A stretch of DNA of 64,000 bases from Vicinamibacteria bacterium (GTDB taxonomy: Bacteria > Acidobacteriota > Vicinamibacteria > Fen-336): the NCBI GenBank assembly GCA_023701125.1, contig JAMPXO010000002.1, positions 41,351-105,350 on the forward strand. Direction: 5' to 3'. Shown here piece after piece: positions 7,858-16,198 of the stretch. Numbering within the stretch: position 1 is the first letter of the stretch; the number at the start of each line of letters is the position of its first letter. The notes under the pieces were generated by a model. The model did not search any database. It was not told the origin of the DNA and saw only the letters and a list, made by a program, of their open reading frames with translations. Position numbers and translations under genes: made by a program.

Positions 7858-9705
7858 CTACTCCCCGATCCAGGCGAGCAGGCGAGCCTTCTGCTCGTCG
7901 GTCGCGTCCGGGCGGACCTCGAGCGACCAGGCCGGCGGCGGGTCGGCGACGAGCGGCAGCTTCAGCGTGATCAGCGCGTCGCGCCGGGCGACCAGCACCT
8001 CGACCGTGTCGCCGACCGCGTAGCTCTCGAGCCGCGCGGGCCACTGGTCGGCGCGCACGCGATAGCCGTTGACCGCCAGGATCTCGTCCTCGGCGTTGAA
8101 GCCCGCGTCGTAGCCCGCGGTGTCGCGGCGCAGGCCGGTGATCACGGTGCGGCCGGCGTCGTTGCGGGTCGTGATCCCCGTGCGGAAGCGCTTCTCCGGC
8201 GCGTCGGGCTTCCGCGGTTCGCTGCGGAAGCGCAGCCCGTACCAGTCGAGCGCCGGCGCGTAGTCGAGCTCCTCGGTCGTCTCCAGCGCGCGCGCCATCC
8301 ACGGGCCGAGGTCGACGCCTGCGACCTCCGACACGATCTTGCGGAACTCCGCCGGCGCGTAGCCGCGCGCGCCGCCGTGGCGGATGAAGGCCGTCTTCAT
8401 CGCGTCGTCGAGCGAGCGTTGGCCGCCGCTCGCCTCGCGGATGCGGGCGTCGAGCAGGAAGCCGACCACCTGGCCCTTCGTGTAGTAGCTGATGTTGGTG
8501 TTGGGCGTGTTCTCGTCGGCGCGGTACGAGCGGATCCAGGCGTCGTACGAGGCCGACTCCAGCGGCAGGGCCAGGCGGCCGGGCGTCGTCTGCAGCTCGC
8601 GGATCGCGCGCGACGTCGTGCGCAGGAACTGCTTGCGGTCGATCAGGCCCGCGCGCTTCAGGCCCAGCGGACCGTAGTAGGAGGTGACGCCCTCGGCCAG
8701 CCACAGGCTGCGGGTGTAGACCTCGTTCTCGAAGTCGAACGGGCCCAGCTCCACCGGCCGCAGGCGCTTGACGTTCCACAGGTGGAAGTACTCGTGACTG
8801 ACCAGGCCGAGCCAGTTCTGGCGGGAGGGCTTGCGGCGCCGCGACTCCGCGCTGTCGGGATCGTCGTCCGCAGCCTGGGTGTTCGCGTAGGCCCAGCGGC
8901 TGGCGCCCATCCAGGTCGAGTTGCGGTGCTCGAGGCCACCGCCCGACTCCGTGATCAGGTTGAAGAACACGTACTTCTCGTACGGCAGCCCGCCCCACTG
9001 GCGGGAGAACTCCGCGACGATCTTCGCGACGTCGCGGGCCGAGGCGGGCCCGTCCCACATCGGGCCTTCGCCCTCGTTGACCAGGTAGTGCTTCTTGCCG
9101 TCGACCTCGAACTCGTGGATCGGGGCGTTGCCGGCGTAGATCGGCGAGTCGAGCAGCTCGTCGAAATCGGCCGCCCGGTAGCTGTGCGGTTGGCTGCCCG
9201 TGGGCAGGCCGCTGACGCTCTTCTTCCACGCCGCCGGCAGCTCGAGCCGGACCTCGTACGGGCGCTTCAGGTTGCCGACCGGCGTCACGAACATCGGCGC
9301 CCCGTTGAGCATCGCGAACGAGGCGTCGACCCAGTTGCCCTGCACGCTCATCTGGCGGGCGTAGACGCGATAGCGCAGTTCCACCCGCGAAGCACCGCCG
9401 GTCTCGATGCGCCAGCGGTTCTTGCGGGTCTTCGACCACGCGAGGGCGCGGCCGTCGGCGGCTGCGGCCGCGAAGTCGTCCACGTGCCGCGCGTACTCGC
9501 GCACCAGGTAGCTGCCCGGCGCCCACACCGCCATGAACACCTCGACCGAGCCCGGCCCGGCCTTCGGCACGGGCACCGAGGCCGTCACCTCCGCGTAGTG
9601 GGTGTGGGGCGCGGGGAAACGGACCGTGTAGCGGATCGCCTCCTCGGCGGACGCGGCGTGGGCCAGGCCCAGGATCAGCGACGCGGCGGTCAGTCTCACG
9701 TTCAT
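7858..9705 (-). CDS. M61 family metallopeptidase with C-terminal PDZ domain
   Basis: A 615-residue secreted zinc peptidase of the glycyl aminopeptidase family. The signal peptide ends near ASA at residue 20. An N-terminal beta domain is followed by the catalytic helix with H304-EYF-H308 and the third zinc ligand E338 in LWLAEG. A PDZ domain near the C terminus (GFNAEDEILAVNGYRVR) probably handles substrate or tethering. The ATG at 9705 has GGAGG about 7 bases upstream; longer in-frame extensions would not give a signal peptide. All catalytic residues are present. It degrades peptides in the periplasm or outside the cell. Confidence 0.93.
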   Translation of the reverse strand: MNVRLTAASLILGLAHAASAEEAIRYTVRFPAPHTHYAEVTASVPVPKAGPGSVEVFMAVWAPGSYLVREYARHVDDFAAAAADGRALAWSKTRKNRWRIETGGASRVELRYRVYARQMSVQGNWVDASFAMLNGAPMFVTPVGNLKRPYEVRLELPAAWKKSVSGLPTGSQPHSYRAADFDELLDSPIYAGNAPIHEFEVDGKKHYLVNEGEGPMWDGPASARDVAKIVAEFSRQWGGLPYEKYVFFNLITESGGGLEHRNSTWMGASRWAYANTQAADDDPDSAESRRRKPSRQNWLGLVSHEYFHLWNVKRLRPVELGPFDFENEVYTRSLWLAEGVTSYYGPLGLKRAGLIDRKQFLRTTSRAIRELQTTPGRLALPLESASYDAWIRSYRADENTPNTNISYYTKGQVVGFLLDARIREASGGQRSLDDAMKTAFIRHGGARGYAPAEFRKIVSEVAGVDLGPWMARALETTEELDYAPALDWYGLRFRSEPRKPDAPEKRFRTGITTRNDAGRTVITGLRRDTAGYDAGFNAEDEILAVNGYRVRADQWPARLESYAVGDTVEVLVARRDALITLKLPLVADPPPAWSLEVRPDATDEQKARLLAWIGE

Positions 9706-9790
9706 CGAAGCGGCCTCCGGGGGCAGACGTTCCGCCGCGAAGTCTACGTCTCTGACCCGCCGGGAACTTGTGGGACACTCCCGATCGACC

Positions 9791-10321
9791 ATGCGCGCAT
9801 CCGCCTGCGTCGTCGTCCTCGCCGCGATCCTGGGGTGCACTCGATCGGCCCCGGACCCGCTGACCCACGGCAGCGCCGCGGTGCAGTTGAAGCCGGTGAC
9901 CAGCCCGCTGCCGCCGCCGACGGTCCAGGGCACCGTGTACGTGCCCGTGTACTCGAGCATCTACCTCGGCCTCGACCTCGAGCGGAACATGGTCGGCCTG
10001 GCCGCCACGGTCAGCGTGCGCAACGTCAGCTCGCGGCAGCGCCTCGTGCTCGACCACGTGCGCTACTACGACTCCGCGGGCCGCATGGTGCGCGAGTACG
10101 TCAACCGCCCCGCGGAACTCGGCCCGCTGGCGTCGGTGGAGTTCGTGATCCAGCAGCACGACGACGCGGGCGGCCCGGGCGCCAACTTCCTGGTGCAGTG
10201 GACGGGCCCGGCGGGCATCGACGAGCCGCTGATCGAGGCCGTGATGATCGGCCAGGGTGGCAACGTCGGCTACTCGTTCACGAGTGCCGGGCGCAAGGTC
10301 CGCAACGAACCGCTGCCCTGA
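9791..10321 (+). CDS. DUF3124 lipoprotein
   Basis: Encodes 176 residues beginning with a lipoprotein signal whose lipobox is AAILGC. The body matches DUF3124: VYVPVYSSIYLG, ATVSVRNVSS, LDHVRYYDSAG. This is a small beta-sandwich domain found in exported proteins of unknown role. ATG 9791 is preferred for the signal peptide; a GTG at 9770 is in frame. It diverges from the M61 gene across about 85 bp and ends just before a strong hairpin. Confidence 0.8.
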   Translation: MRASACVVVLAAILGCTRSAPDPLTHGSAAVQLKPVTSPLPPPTVQGTVYVPVYSSIYLGLDLERNMVGLAATVSVRNVSSRQRLVLDHVRYYDSAGRMVREYVNRPAELGPLASVEFVIQQHDDAGGPGANFLVQWTGPAGIDEPLIEAVMIGQGGNVGYSFTSAGRKVRNEPLP

Positions 10322-10348
10322 GCGGGCGATCGCGGCCGGCCGAAAGAG

Positions 10349-10383
10349 ACGTGGCCGACCAGTCGCCCACTGGCCGGCCACGT
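10349..10383. terminator. Strong hairpin, probable terminator
   Basis: The 15-base arms ACGTGGCCGACCAGT and ACTGGCCGGCCACGT enclose CGCCC, with a single A/C mismatch. It begins 28 bp after the DUF3124 stop. There is no T-tract on either side, so it may act with Rho or as a bidirectional insulator in front of the arsenic island. Confidence 0.6.
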
Positions 10384-10671
10384 GCCCTTCGTCAGTCAGC
10401 GCGCTGATCCGCCCGGGATTTGCGCGTCAACATCCCACTGGCGCGACCTTGCCCTTGGCGAGCGCGATCTCGTCGCCCACCTTCAGCTTCGAGACCTGCT
10501 TCGTGTTGAAGGCGAACGAGGTCGCACTGACCTCGACGAGCGCGGACAGGCTACGGGCCCACCGCGTGCCCGGCTTCCAGCACGGCCGCAATCGAGCCCT
10601 GGTCGTCGTCCGCCCCGACGCTCGAACTCCCCTGCGCCTGCGGCGGGGCCTGATCCCCGCGCGACTTCGCC
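10384..10671 (-). other. Gap with two gene-like peptide fragments, probable decayed ORF
   Basis: No intact gene is visible. On the minus strand one frame ends at 10427 and reads LSALVEVSATSFAFNTKQVS and then KLKVGDEIALAKGKVAP before a TGA. Another frame ends at 10551 and reads GSSSVGADDDQGSIAAVLEAG. Both have natural-looking composition, unlike the Arg/Pro-rich shadows around them, and they meet near 10555 in different frames. The simplest reading is a frameshifted remnant of one small protein; I do not recognise its family. Confidence 0.3.
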
Positions 10672-11082
10672 TCAGCGCCCGTCGGCGCTCCAGGAGTTGC
10701 GGCGCAGCAGGTCGACGACGAGAGTGCGGATCTCGTCGCGGATCTCGCGCACGCGTTCGACGGGCTTGCCCTTGGGGTCCTCGAGCGGCCAGTCGAGGAC
10801 CTCGACGCCCGGCACGTAGGGGCACTCCTCGCCACAGCCCATCGTCACCAGCAGCCGGGCGCCGCTGGCGAGGTCGCGCGTCAGCAACTGCGGCCGGGCG
10901 CCCGACAGATCGACGCCGATCTCTCCCATCACGGCCGCGACCTCGGGGTGAACGCGATCGCCGGGCGTGGTCCCGGCCGAGACGGCTTCCGCCTTGGTCG
11001 GGTCGGCCAGTTGACGGAAGAATGCCGCCGCCATCTGGGAGCGGCCCGCGTTGTGACGGCAAGCGAAGATCACGCGATCCAT
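10672..11082 (-). CDS. arsC: Arsenate reductase, thioredoxin-coupled (low-MW phosphatase fold)
   Basis: This 136-residue protein reduces As(V) to As(III) in the cytoplasm so it can be exported by Acr3. The P-loop is C8-RHNAGRS, the CX5R(S/T) signature shared with low-molecular-weight protein tyrosine phosphatases. C83 and C87 in MGCGEECPYVPG correspond to the relay pair of thioredoxin-dependent ArsC enzymes (Cys10/82/89 in the classical protein), so all three redox cysteines are present. It is divergent from arsR over 114 bp, while the rest of the ars operon lies on the plus strand. The thioredoxins in that operon are candidate electron donors. Confidence 0.95.
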   Translation of the reverse strand: MDRVIFACRHNAGRSQMAAAFFRQLADPTKAEAVSAGTTPGDRVHPEVAAVMGEIGVDLSGARPQLLTRDLASGARLLVTMGCGEECPYVPGVEVLDWPLEDPKGKPVERVREIRDEIRTLVVDLLRRNSWSADGR

Positions 11083-11174
11083 CCTTCAGTCCTCTCTTTT
11101 CCGCGACTCTACAGCAGCCCGTTCGACCGGCGGCACTCCTTGCGCGCCTGAGCCTGGCCCGGGACTTGCTGCAA

Positions 11175-11202
11175 CGTCATTTCGCGGAGGCACGAAATGA
11201 CG
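11175..11202. promoter_or_regulatory. Inverted repeat spanning the arsR RBS and start codon
   Basis: CGTCATTTCG and CGAAATGACG (perfect 10-base arms) are separated by CGGAGGCA. The loop holds the Shine-Dalgarno CGGAGG and the right arm holds the arsR ATG. As DNA it is a plausible ArsR dimer site giving autorepression. As RNA it would form a hairpin with the start codon in the stem. Confidence 0.6.
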
Positions 11203-11622
11203 GCAGGCGTGCGATCGGGCGCGGGCGGCCTGGGGCCAGCCACGGACACCTTCAAGGCCCTCGCCCACCCCACCCGCCTGCGCATCCTGGCGCTGCTCCG
11301 CCCCGGGGCCCTGTGCGTGTGCCAGATGACCGCCGTGCTCGAGGTGGCCGTCTCGACCGTCTCGGCCCACCTGGCGGACCTGAAGCGCGCGGGCCTGCTG
11401 AAGGAGCGCAAGGACGGCCGCTTCGTCAGCTACAGCCTGGCCGACGGAGCCGCCGTCCAGGCGACGCTCGACCTCGCCTGGAAGCTCGCGAAGGGCGATC
11501 CACAGGTGGCGTCGGACGCGCGCCTGGCGAAGGACCTGCGCCTGGTCCCGGTCGAAGAACTGTGTCGCGTCGAGCTGGACGTGTCGCGCTTCGGCCTGGC
11601 CCGCTCCGCTGCGCGCGGGTGA
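11197..11622 (+). CDS. arsR: ArsR-family arsenite-responsive repressor
   Basis: A 141-residue winged-helix regulator. FKALAHPTRLRILALL is the classic ArsR helix, and ALC40-V-C42-Q matches the ELCVCDL metalloid-binding site of E. coli-type ArsR, so it should sense As(III)/Sb(III). The recognition helix is SVSTVSAHLADLKRAGLL-like (VSTVSAHLADL). The C terminus is about 25 residues longer than minimal ArsR proteins. It heads a plus-strand operon that runs through acr3; its start lies inside a perfect inverted repeat that is probably its own operator. Confidence 0.93.
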   Translation: MTAGVRSGAGGLGPATDTFKALAHPTRLRILALLRPGALCVCQMTAVLEVAVSTVSAHLADLKRAGLLKERKDGRFVSYSLADGAAVQATLDLAWKLAKGDPQVASDARLAKDLRLVPVEELCRVELDVSRFGLARSAARG

Positions 11623-11642
11623 ACCGTGAAGAGGAGAACGTG

Positions 11643-11894
11643 ATGGCGAATCCCGTCAACGTGATCGAGATCCTGGGGCCCGGCTGCGCACGCTGCCACG
11701 AGACGGACCGCGTGGTTCGGCACATCGTCGAGCAGGACCACATCGCCTGCACCGTCAAGAAGGTGGAGTCCATCGACCGCATGGTGGAACTGGGCGTGCT
11801 CCGTACCCCGGCGATCGCCATCGACGGCGTCGTCGTGCACCAGGGCAGCATCCCGAAGTCCGAGGACGTGCGGCGCCTGCTCGGCCTGTCCTGA
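11643..11894 (+). CDS. Small thioredoxin/glutaredoxin-fold redox protein
   Basis: An 83-residue thioredoxin-fold protein of the small redox-active disulfide type (Thioredoxin_3). The active site is GPGC15-AR-C18-H, and the cis-Pro loop reads RTPAIAIDG. No signal peptide, so cytoplasmic. The ATG has GAGGAG eight bases upstream. It lies between arsR and the permease and could supply electrons to ArsC or handle arsenite thiol chemistry. Similar small thioredoxins are often found beside DUF318 permeases. Confidence 0.85.
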   Translation: MANPVNVIEILGPGCARCHETDRVVRHIVEQDHIACTVKKVESIDRMVELGVLRTPAIAIDGVVVHQGSIPKSEDVRRLLGLS

Positions 11895-11930
11895 GCCGGC
11901 TCCGGAGTGGGCGCCAGGAGGCGCCCCGCC

Positions 11931-13109
11931 ATGCGTGAACGCAGCAAGTTTCTCCTGCTCGTCTCCGGATTCGTCGCAGCGTACTTCCTGCCGATCGAGA
12001 GCCCGCGCGTCCAGGACGCCTTCCTCGAGGGCCTGTTCCTGCTCAAGGACTACGCCCGCCAGCACGTGCTGCTGTGCCTCGTCCCCGCGTTCTTCATCGC
12101 CGGGGCGATCGGCCAGTTCGTCAGCCAGGGCGCGGTGATGCGCTACCTCGGGGCAAAGGCGTCGCGGCCGGTCGCCTACGGCGTCGCGTCCGTCTCCGGC
12201 AGCGTGCTCGCGGTGTGCTCCTGCACCGTGTTGCCGCTGTTCGCCGGGATTTACAAGCGCGGCGCGGGCCTCGGGCCGGCCACGGCCTTCCTTTACTCCG
12301 GCCCCGCGATCAACGTGCTGGCGATGATCCTGACGGCGCGGGTGCTGGGGATGCAACTCGGACTCGCGCGGGCGGTGGGCGCCGTCGGCTTCGCGTTCGT
12401 GGTCGGCCTGATGATGGCGGCGCTGTTCCGCCACGAAGAAGCGGAGCGTCAGCGCACGGGCCCCGACCCCTTCGCGATGGCGGGTGACGAGTCCCCGCGC
12501 CAACCGTGGCAGGACGCCCTCTTCCTCGGCACGATGATCGCGGTGCTGGTGCTCGCCAACTGGGGCGCGCCCAACGCGAGCATTGGAGTCTTTGCCGCCA
12601 TCCACGCCATCCACTGGCAGCTGACGCTCGCCGGTCTCGTCGCGCTCGCCGTGATGATGTGGCGCTGGTACTCGAAGGACGAGCTGGGCCAGTGGGTGGA
12701 CGCGAGCTGGGGCTTCGCCAAGCAGATCACGCCGCTGCTGCTGGGCGGCATCCTGGTCTCCGGCTGGCTGATGGGGCGCCCGGGGACCGACGCCGGCCTG
12801 ATGCCGTCTTCGTGGGTCGCCACCGCCGTCGGCGGCAACGGCTTCGGCGCCAACCTGCTCGCCTCCGTGGTCGGCGCCTTCATGTACATCGCGACGCTGA
12901 CCGAGGTGCCGATCCTGCAGACGCTGCTCGGCTCGGGCATGGGCCAGGGCCCGGCGCTCGCGCTGCTGCTCGCGGGGCCCGCGCTCTCGCTGCCGAGCAT
13001 GCTGGTCATCCACTCCTACCTGGGCCCGCGCAAGACGGGAGCCTACGTCGCGCTGGTCATCGTGCTCTCGACCGTGGCGGGCTGGGGCTACGGGTCGCTG
13101 GTGGGGTGA
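11931..13109 (+). CDS. arsP: DUF318/ArsP-type permease
   Basis: A 392-residue membrane protein with about eight helices in two related halves. The hallmark CSCTVLPLFAGIYKRG is present, with the paired cysteines of the ArsP/COG0701 permease family; its members export trivalent organoarsenicals such as methylarsenite. A long hydrophilic loop (FRHEEAERQRTGPDP) divides the halves. ATG 11931 is chosen for AGGAGG about 9 bases upstream. No arsM methyltransferase is visible in this operon, so the substrate could be organic arsenic taken up from outside or another metalloid compound. Confidence 0.85.
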   Translation: MRERSKFLLLVSGFVAAYFLPIESPRVQDAFLEGLFLLKDYARQHVLLCLVPAFFIAGAIGQFVSQGAVMRYLGAKASRPVAYGVASVSGSVLAVCSCTVLPLFAGIYKRGAGLGPATAFLYSGPAINVLAMILTARVLGMQLGLARAVGAVGFAFVVGLMMAALFRHEEAERQRTGPDPFAMAGDESPRQPWQDALFLGTMIAVLVLANWGAPNASIGVFAAIHAIHWQLTLAGLVALAVMMWRWYSKDELGQWVDASWGFAKQITPLLLGGILVSGWLMGRPGTDAGLMPSSWVATAVGGNGFGANLLASVVGAFMYIATLTEVPILQTLLGSGMGQGPALALLLAGPALSLPSMLVIHSYLGPRKTGAYVALVIVLSTVAGWGYGSLVG

Positions 13110-13113
13110 CGAG

Positions 13114-13527
13114 ATGAGAAAGCAGGATGCCGCGCTGCTGGCGGTCATCGTGGCCCTGGTCGCGGGCGTGGCGACGTTCCGCTCGACACGCCGCGGGGCA
13201 GCGGCCGGCGCGCCGGTCGCCAGCGCACCGGCCATGGCACCCGCACCGGCTGCCCTGCCCCGCATGGTCGACATCGGCGCCAAGAAGTGCATCCCGTGCA
13301 AGAAGATGGCCCCGATCCTCGCCGAACTGCGCGAGGAGTACGCGGGACGGGCCGAGGTCGTCTTCATCGACGTCTGGGAGCGCCCGCAGGATGCCGATGC
13401 CTACCGCTTCGAGCTGATCCCGACCCAGATCTTCTTCGACCGCGAGGGCCGCGAGGTGTGGCGGCACGAGGGCTTCCTGGACAAGCCGTACATCGTCGAC
13501 CAGTTCCGCCGCATGGGCGTCGAATGA
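13114..13527 (+). CDS. Membrane-anchored thioredoxin-like protein
   Basis: Encodes 137 residues: an N-terminal membrane anchor (residues 6-22), an Ala/Pro-rich linker to about residue 50, then a thioredoxin domain with KKC59-IP-C62-KKMAP and the cis-Pro loop LIPTQIFFD. The orientation implies an extracytoplasmic thiol-disulfide enzyme. Its stop overlaps the ccdA start (ATGA), which strongly pairs it with the CcdA transporter as its source of reductant. It lies 4 bp after the permease stop. Confidence 0.88.
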   Translation: MRKQDAALLAVIVALVAGVATFRSTRRGAAAGAPVASAPAMAPAPAALPRMVDIGAKKCIPCKKMAPILAELREEYAGRAEVVFIDVWERPQDADAYRFELIPTQIFFDREGREVWRHEGFLDKPYIVDQFRRMGVE

Positions 13528-14219
13528 GCATCGAGCGGCTCGCGGAGTGGCTGGCCGCGGCGCTCGCGGGGTTGACGGGCCCCGGCCTGTGGCTGGCGCC
13601 GCTGCTGGCCCTCGTCGGGGGCGTGCTCACCGCCGCCAACCCGTGCGTGATCGGCATGGTGCCGGTGATGCTCGCTTTCGTCGCCGGCCCGCCCGCGGCC
13701 ACGCCGCGCCGCCCGCTGCTGATGTCGCTGGCGTTCGCCGGCGGGCTGACGCTGACCTTCACGGGCCTGTTCGTCGCCGCCTGGCTGGCCCGCGGCATCG
13801 CCCGCTCCGCGGTCTGGAGCTACGTGGCCGCGGCGGTGTGCCTTGCCATGGGCCTGCAGATGCTCGGCGTGCTGAAGCTCGAGCTGCCCGTACCCGCCTG
13901 GTCGGCCCCGGCGGCGCGCGGACCGCTGGGGGCGCTGCTGCTGGGCGTGCTTTTCGGTTTCACGTCGTTGCCCTGCGCCGGCCCGGTGCTGGTCGCGCTG
14001 CTGGCCGTGGCAGCCACCACCGGCGCGGCGTTCGGGGCCCTGCTGGTCGCGGCTTACGGGTTGGGACACTGCGCGCTCGTGATCGCGGCGGGCACGTCGT
14101 GGGGACTGGTGGAACGCACGCTGGCCTCGCGGGGCCTGGTGCGGGCGCTCGAGCGCCTGCACCTCGCCGCGGGCGTGTTGGTGCTGGGCGTCGGCCTGTA
14201 TCTGCTGGCCACCGCCTGA
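13524..14219 (+). CDS. ccdA: CcdA/DsbD-type transmembrane electron transporter
   Basis: A 231-residue protein with about six helices. The two conserved cysteines are in AANPCVIGMVP (TM1) and SLPCAGPVL (TM4), which together carry electrons from cytoplasmic thioredoxin across the membrane. The start overlaps the stop of the anchored thioredoxin gene. In most bacteria CcdA serves cytochrome c maturation; here, inside an ars operon with two thioredoxins, it more likely feeds an extracytoplasmic reduction linked to arsenic. Confidence 0.9.
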   Translation: MSIERLAEWLAAALAGLTGPGLWLAPLLALVGGVLTAANPCVIGMVPVMLAFVAGPPAATPRRPLLMSLAFAGGLTLTFTGLFVAAWLARGIARSAVWSYVAAAVCLAMGLQMLGVLKLELPVPAWSAPAARGPLGALLLGVLFGFTSLPCAGPVLVALLAVAATTGAAFGALLVAAYGLGHCALVIAAGTSWGLVERTLASRGLVRALERLHLAAGVLVLGVGLYLLATA

Positions 14220-14232
14220 AGGAGGAGCCGTC

Positions 14233-15006
14233 ATGTCGATCGGATTCGTCGGAGGCGGGCGCATCACGCGGGTGTTCCTGGAGGGCTGGAGGCGACACGG
14301 GGAACTGCCGCCCGAGATCGTCGTCAGCGACCCCGACGCCGCCGTCGTCGAGCGACTCGCCGCGGCTTTCCCCGGCGTGACGGTTCTTCGCGACGACAAC
14401 GCGCGCGCGGCGCGGCAGGACGTGGTGTTCGCGGCCGTGCATCCGCCGGTGATGAAAGCCGCGCTCGCCCCGCTCGCGAGCCAGCTTCAGCGCCGCGCGG
14501 TCGTCGTCTCGCTGGCGCCGAAGTTCACGTTCGCCGCGCTGCGCGACCTGCTCGGCGGCCACGACCGGCTCGCGCGGGTGATCCCGAACGCGCCGTCGAT
14601 CATCGGCGCCGGGTTCAACCCGACGGCCTTCGGCCCGGGGCTGGACGCGGAGGGTCGTGACGCGGTGGCGACGTTGCTCGCGCCGCTGGGCCGGGCGCCC
14701 GAGGTGCCCGAGTCGCAGCTCGAGGCGTACGCGGTGATCGCCGCCATGGGTCCGACCTACCTGTGGTTCCAGCTCGACCTGCTGGCGACGCTGGGGCGCG
14801 AGTTCGGTCTGCCCGCACCCGCAGCCGCGGAGGCCGTGAACCAGATGGCGATCGGCGCGGCGCGCACGCTGGCCGAGTCCGGGCTGACACCCGCCGAGGT
14901 GATGGACCTGATCCCCGTGCGGCCGATGGCCGACGAGGAGGCCGCGCTGGTGGCGGCCTATCGCACGCGGCTGACGGCCATCCACCAGAAGATCCGGCCG
15001 GCATAA
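14233..15006 (+). CDS. Pyrroline-5-carboxylate reductase-like (ProC family) oxidoreductase
   Basis: Encodes 257 residues with an N-terminal Rossmann fold (IGFVGGGRITRVFLEGW, a GxGxxG variant), the ProC-like VVSLAPKFTFAALRDLLGG segment, RVIPNAPSIIGAG (the RxMPN motif of P5C reductases, altered), and a helical C-terminal dimerisation domain with a modified version of the family signature. GAGGAG precedes the ATG. The divergent core motifs and its place between ccdA and acr3 argue against proline synthesis. A redox role tied to arsenic detoxification is inferred from position only. Confidence 0.75.
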   Translation: MSIGFVGGGRITRVFLEGWRRHGELPPEIVVSDPDAAVVERLAAAFPGVTVLRDDNARAARQDVVFAAVHPPVMKAALAPLASQLQRRAVVVSLAPKFTFAALRDLLGGHDRLARVIPNAPSIIGAGFNPTAFGPGLDAEGRDAVATLLAPLGRAPEVPESQLEAYAVIAAMGPTYLWFQLDLLATLGREFGLPAPAAAEAVNQMAIGAARTLAESGLTPAEVMDLIPVRPMADEEAALVAAYRTRLTAIHQKIRPA

Positions 15007-15045
15007 CCCGCAGCAGCGACGAAGACCGACCCCCGAGGAGTGGAG

Positions 15046-16122
15046 ATGGAAGGCAAGCAGATGTCCGTGTTCGAGCGCTACCTGAGCCTGTGGGTCGCCG
15101 CCTGCATGGCGCTCGGGCTGGCGATCGGCAAGCTGTTCCCGGGCTTCGTCGAGTGGCTGCGCGGGATGGAGCTGTCCGCGGGCAGCCAGATCAACGTCCC
15201 GATCGCGGTGCTGATCTGGCTGATGATCTACCCGATGATGCTGAAGATCGACTTCGCGTCGATCCGCGGCGTCGGACGCAAGCCCACCGGCCTGTTCGTC
15301 ACCATCTTCGTGAACTGGCTGGTCAAGCCGTTCTCGATGGCCTTCCTCGGCTGGCTCTTCTTCACGAAGGTGTTCGCCGCGTGGATCCCGGCCGAGCTGG
15401 CCGCGGAGTACCTGGCGGGCGTGATCATCCTGGCCGCCGCGCCCTGCACGGCCATGGTCTTCGTGTGGTCACAGCTCTCGGACGGCGACCCCGCCTACAC
15501 GCTGGTCCAGGTCTCGATCAACGACCTGATCATGCTGTTCGCGTTCGCGCCGATCGTGAAGTACCTCGTCTCCGGCGCCGCCGGGCTCGAGGTCCCGTTC
15601 TCGGTCCTGCTGCTCTCGGTGCTCGTCTTCGTCGTGATCCCGCTGGCGATGGGCTCGCTCAGCCGCGCGTTCTTCCTGCGCACGAAGGGCGTCGCCTGGT
15701 TCGAGACCCGGCTGCTGCCCGCGTTTCAGCCGGTGACGATCCTGGCCCTGCTGGCCACGCTGGTCGCGATCTTCGCGTTCCAGGCCGAGAACATCACCTC
15801 GCGCGCGCTCCACGTCGCACTGATCGCGATCCCGATCCTGCTGCAGGTCTACTTCAACTCGGGCCTCACCTACGGGCTGATGAAGATGCTGCGGGTCCCC
15901 TACCGGGTGGCGGCCCCCGGCGCGCTGATCGGCGCCTCCAACTTCTTCGAGCTGGCGGTGGCGACCGCGATCGCGCTCTACGGACCAGGCTCCGGCGCCG
16001 CGCTCGCGACCGTGGTCGGCGTGCTGGTCGAGGTCCCGGTGATGCTCTCGGTGTGCCACGTGTGCGTGTCGAGCCGCGGGTGGTACGAAGCGGCCCCGGG
16101 CGGCTCCACGACGGCGTCCTGA
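15046..16122 (+). CDS. acr3: Arsenite efflux transporter, ACR3 family
   Basis: A 358-residue carrier with about ten helices that extrudes As(III). Diagnostic segments are APCTAMVFVWS (the essential Cys of TM4), SINDLIMLFAF and IGASNFFELAVA. This is the main arsenite exporter of the island and works on the product of ArsC. The ATG at 15046 follows GAGGAG; GTG 15040 and ATG 15061 are alternatives. It is the last gene of the arsR-led operon, 39 bp after the ProC-like gene. Confidence 0.95.
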   Translation: MEGKQMSVFERYLSLWVAACMALGLAIGKLFPGFVEWLRGMELSAGSQINVPIAVLIWLMIYPMMLKIDFASIRGVGRKPTGLFVTIFVNWLVKPFSMAFLGWLFFTKVFAAWIPAELAAEYLAGVIILAAAPCTAMVFVWSQLSDGDPAYTLVQVSINDLIMLFAFAPIVKYLVSGAAGLEVPFSVLLLSVLVFVVIPLAMGSLSRAFFLRTKGVAWFETRLLPAFQPVTILALLATLVAIFAFQAENITSRALHVALIAIPILLQVYFNSGLTYGLMKMLRVPYRVAAPGALIGASNFFELAVATAIALYGPGSGAALATVVGVLVEVPVMLSVCHVCVSSRGWYEAAPGGSTTAS

Positions 16123-16198
16123 CTCCGGTCCGGGTGACGCTCGCGGAAGTGTCCTGCGGCAGCTTGCGTTCGTCGCCGGCTGCGCCCATCTTCCGGCC

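Noticed and set aside
13287..13523. N-terminal extension of CcdA reading back over the thioredoxin gene
   Set aside because: The extension is out of frame with the thioredoxin gene and lacks homology; the ATG overlapping the thioredoxin stop begins the first membrane helix.
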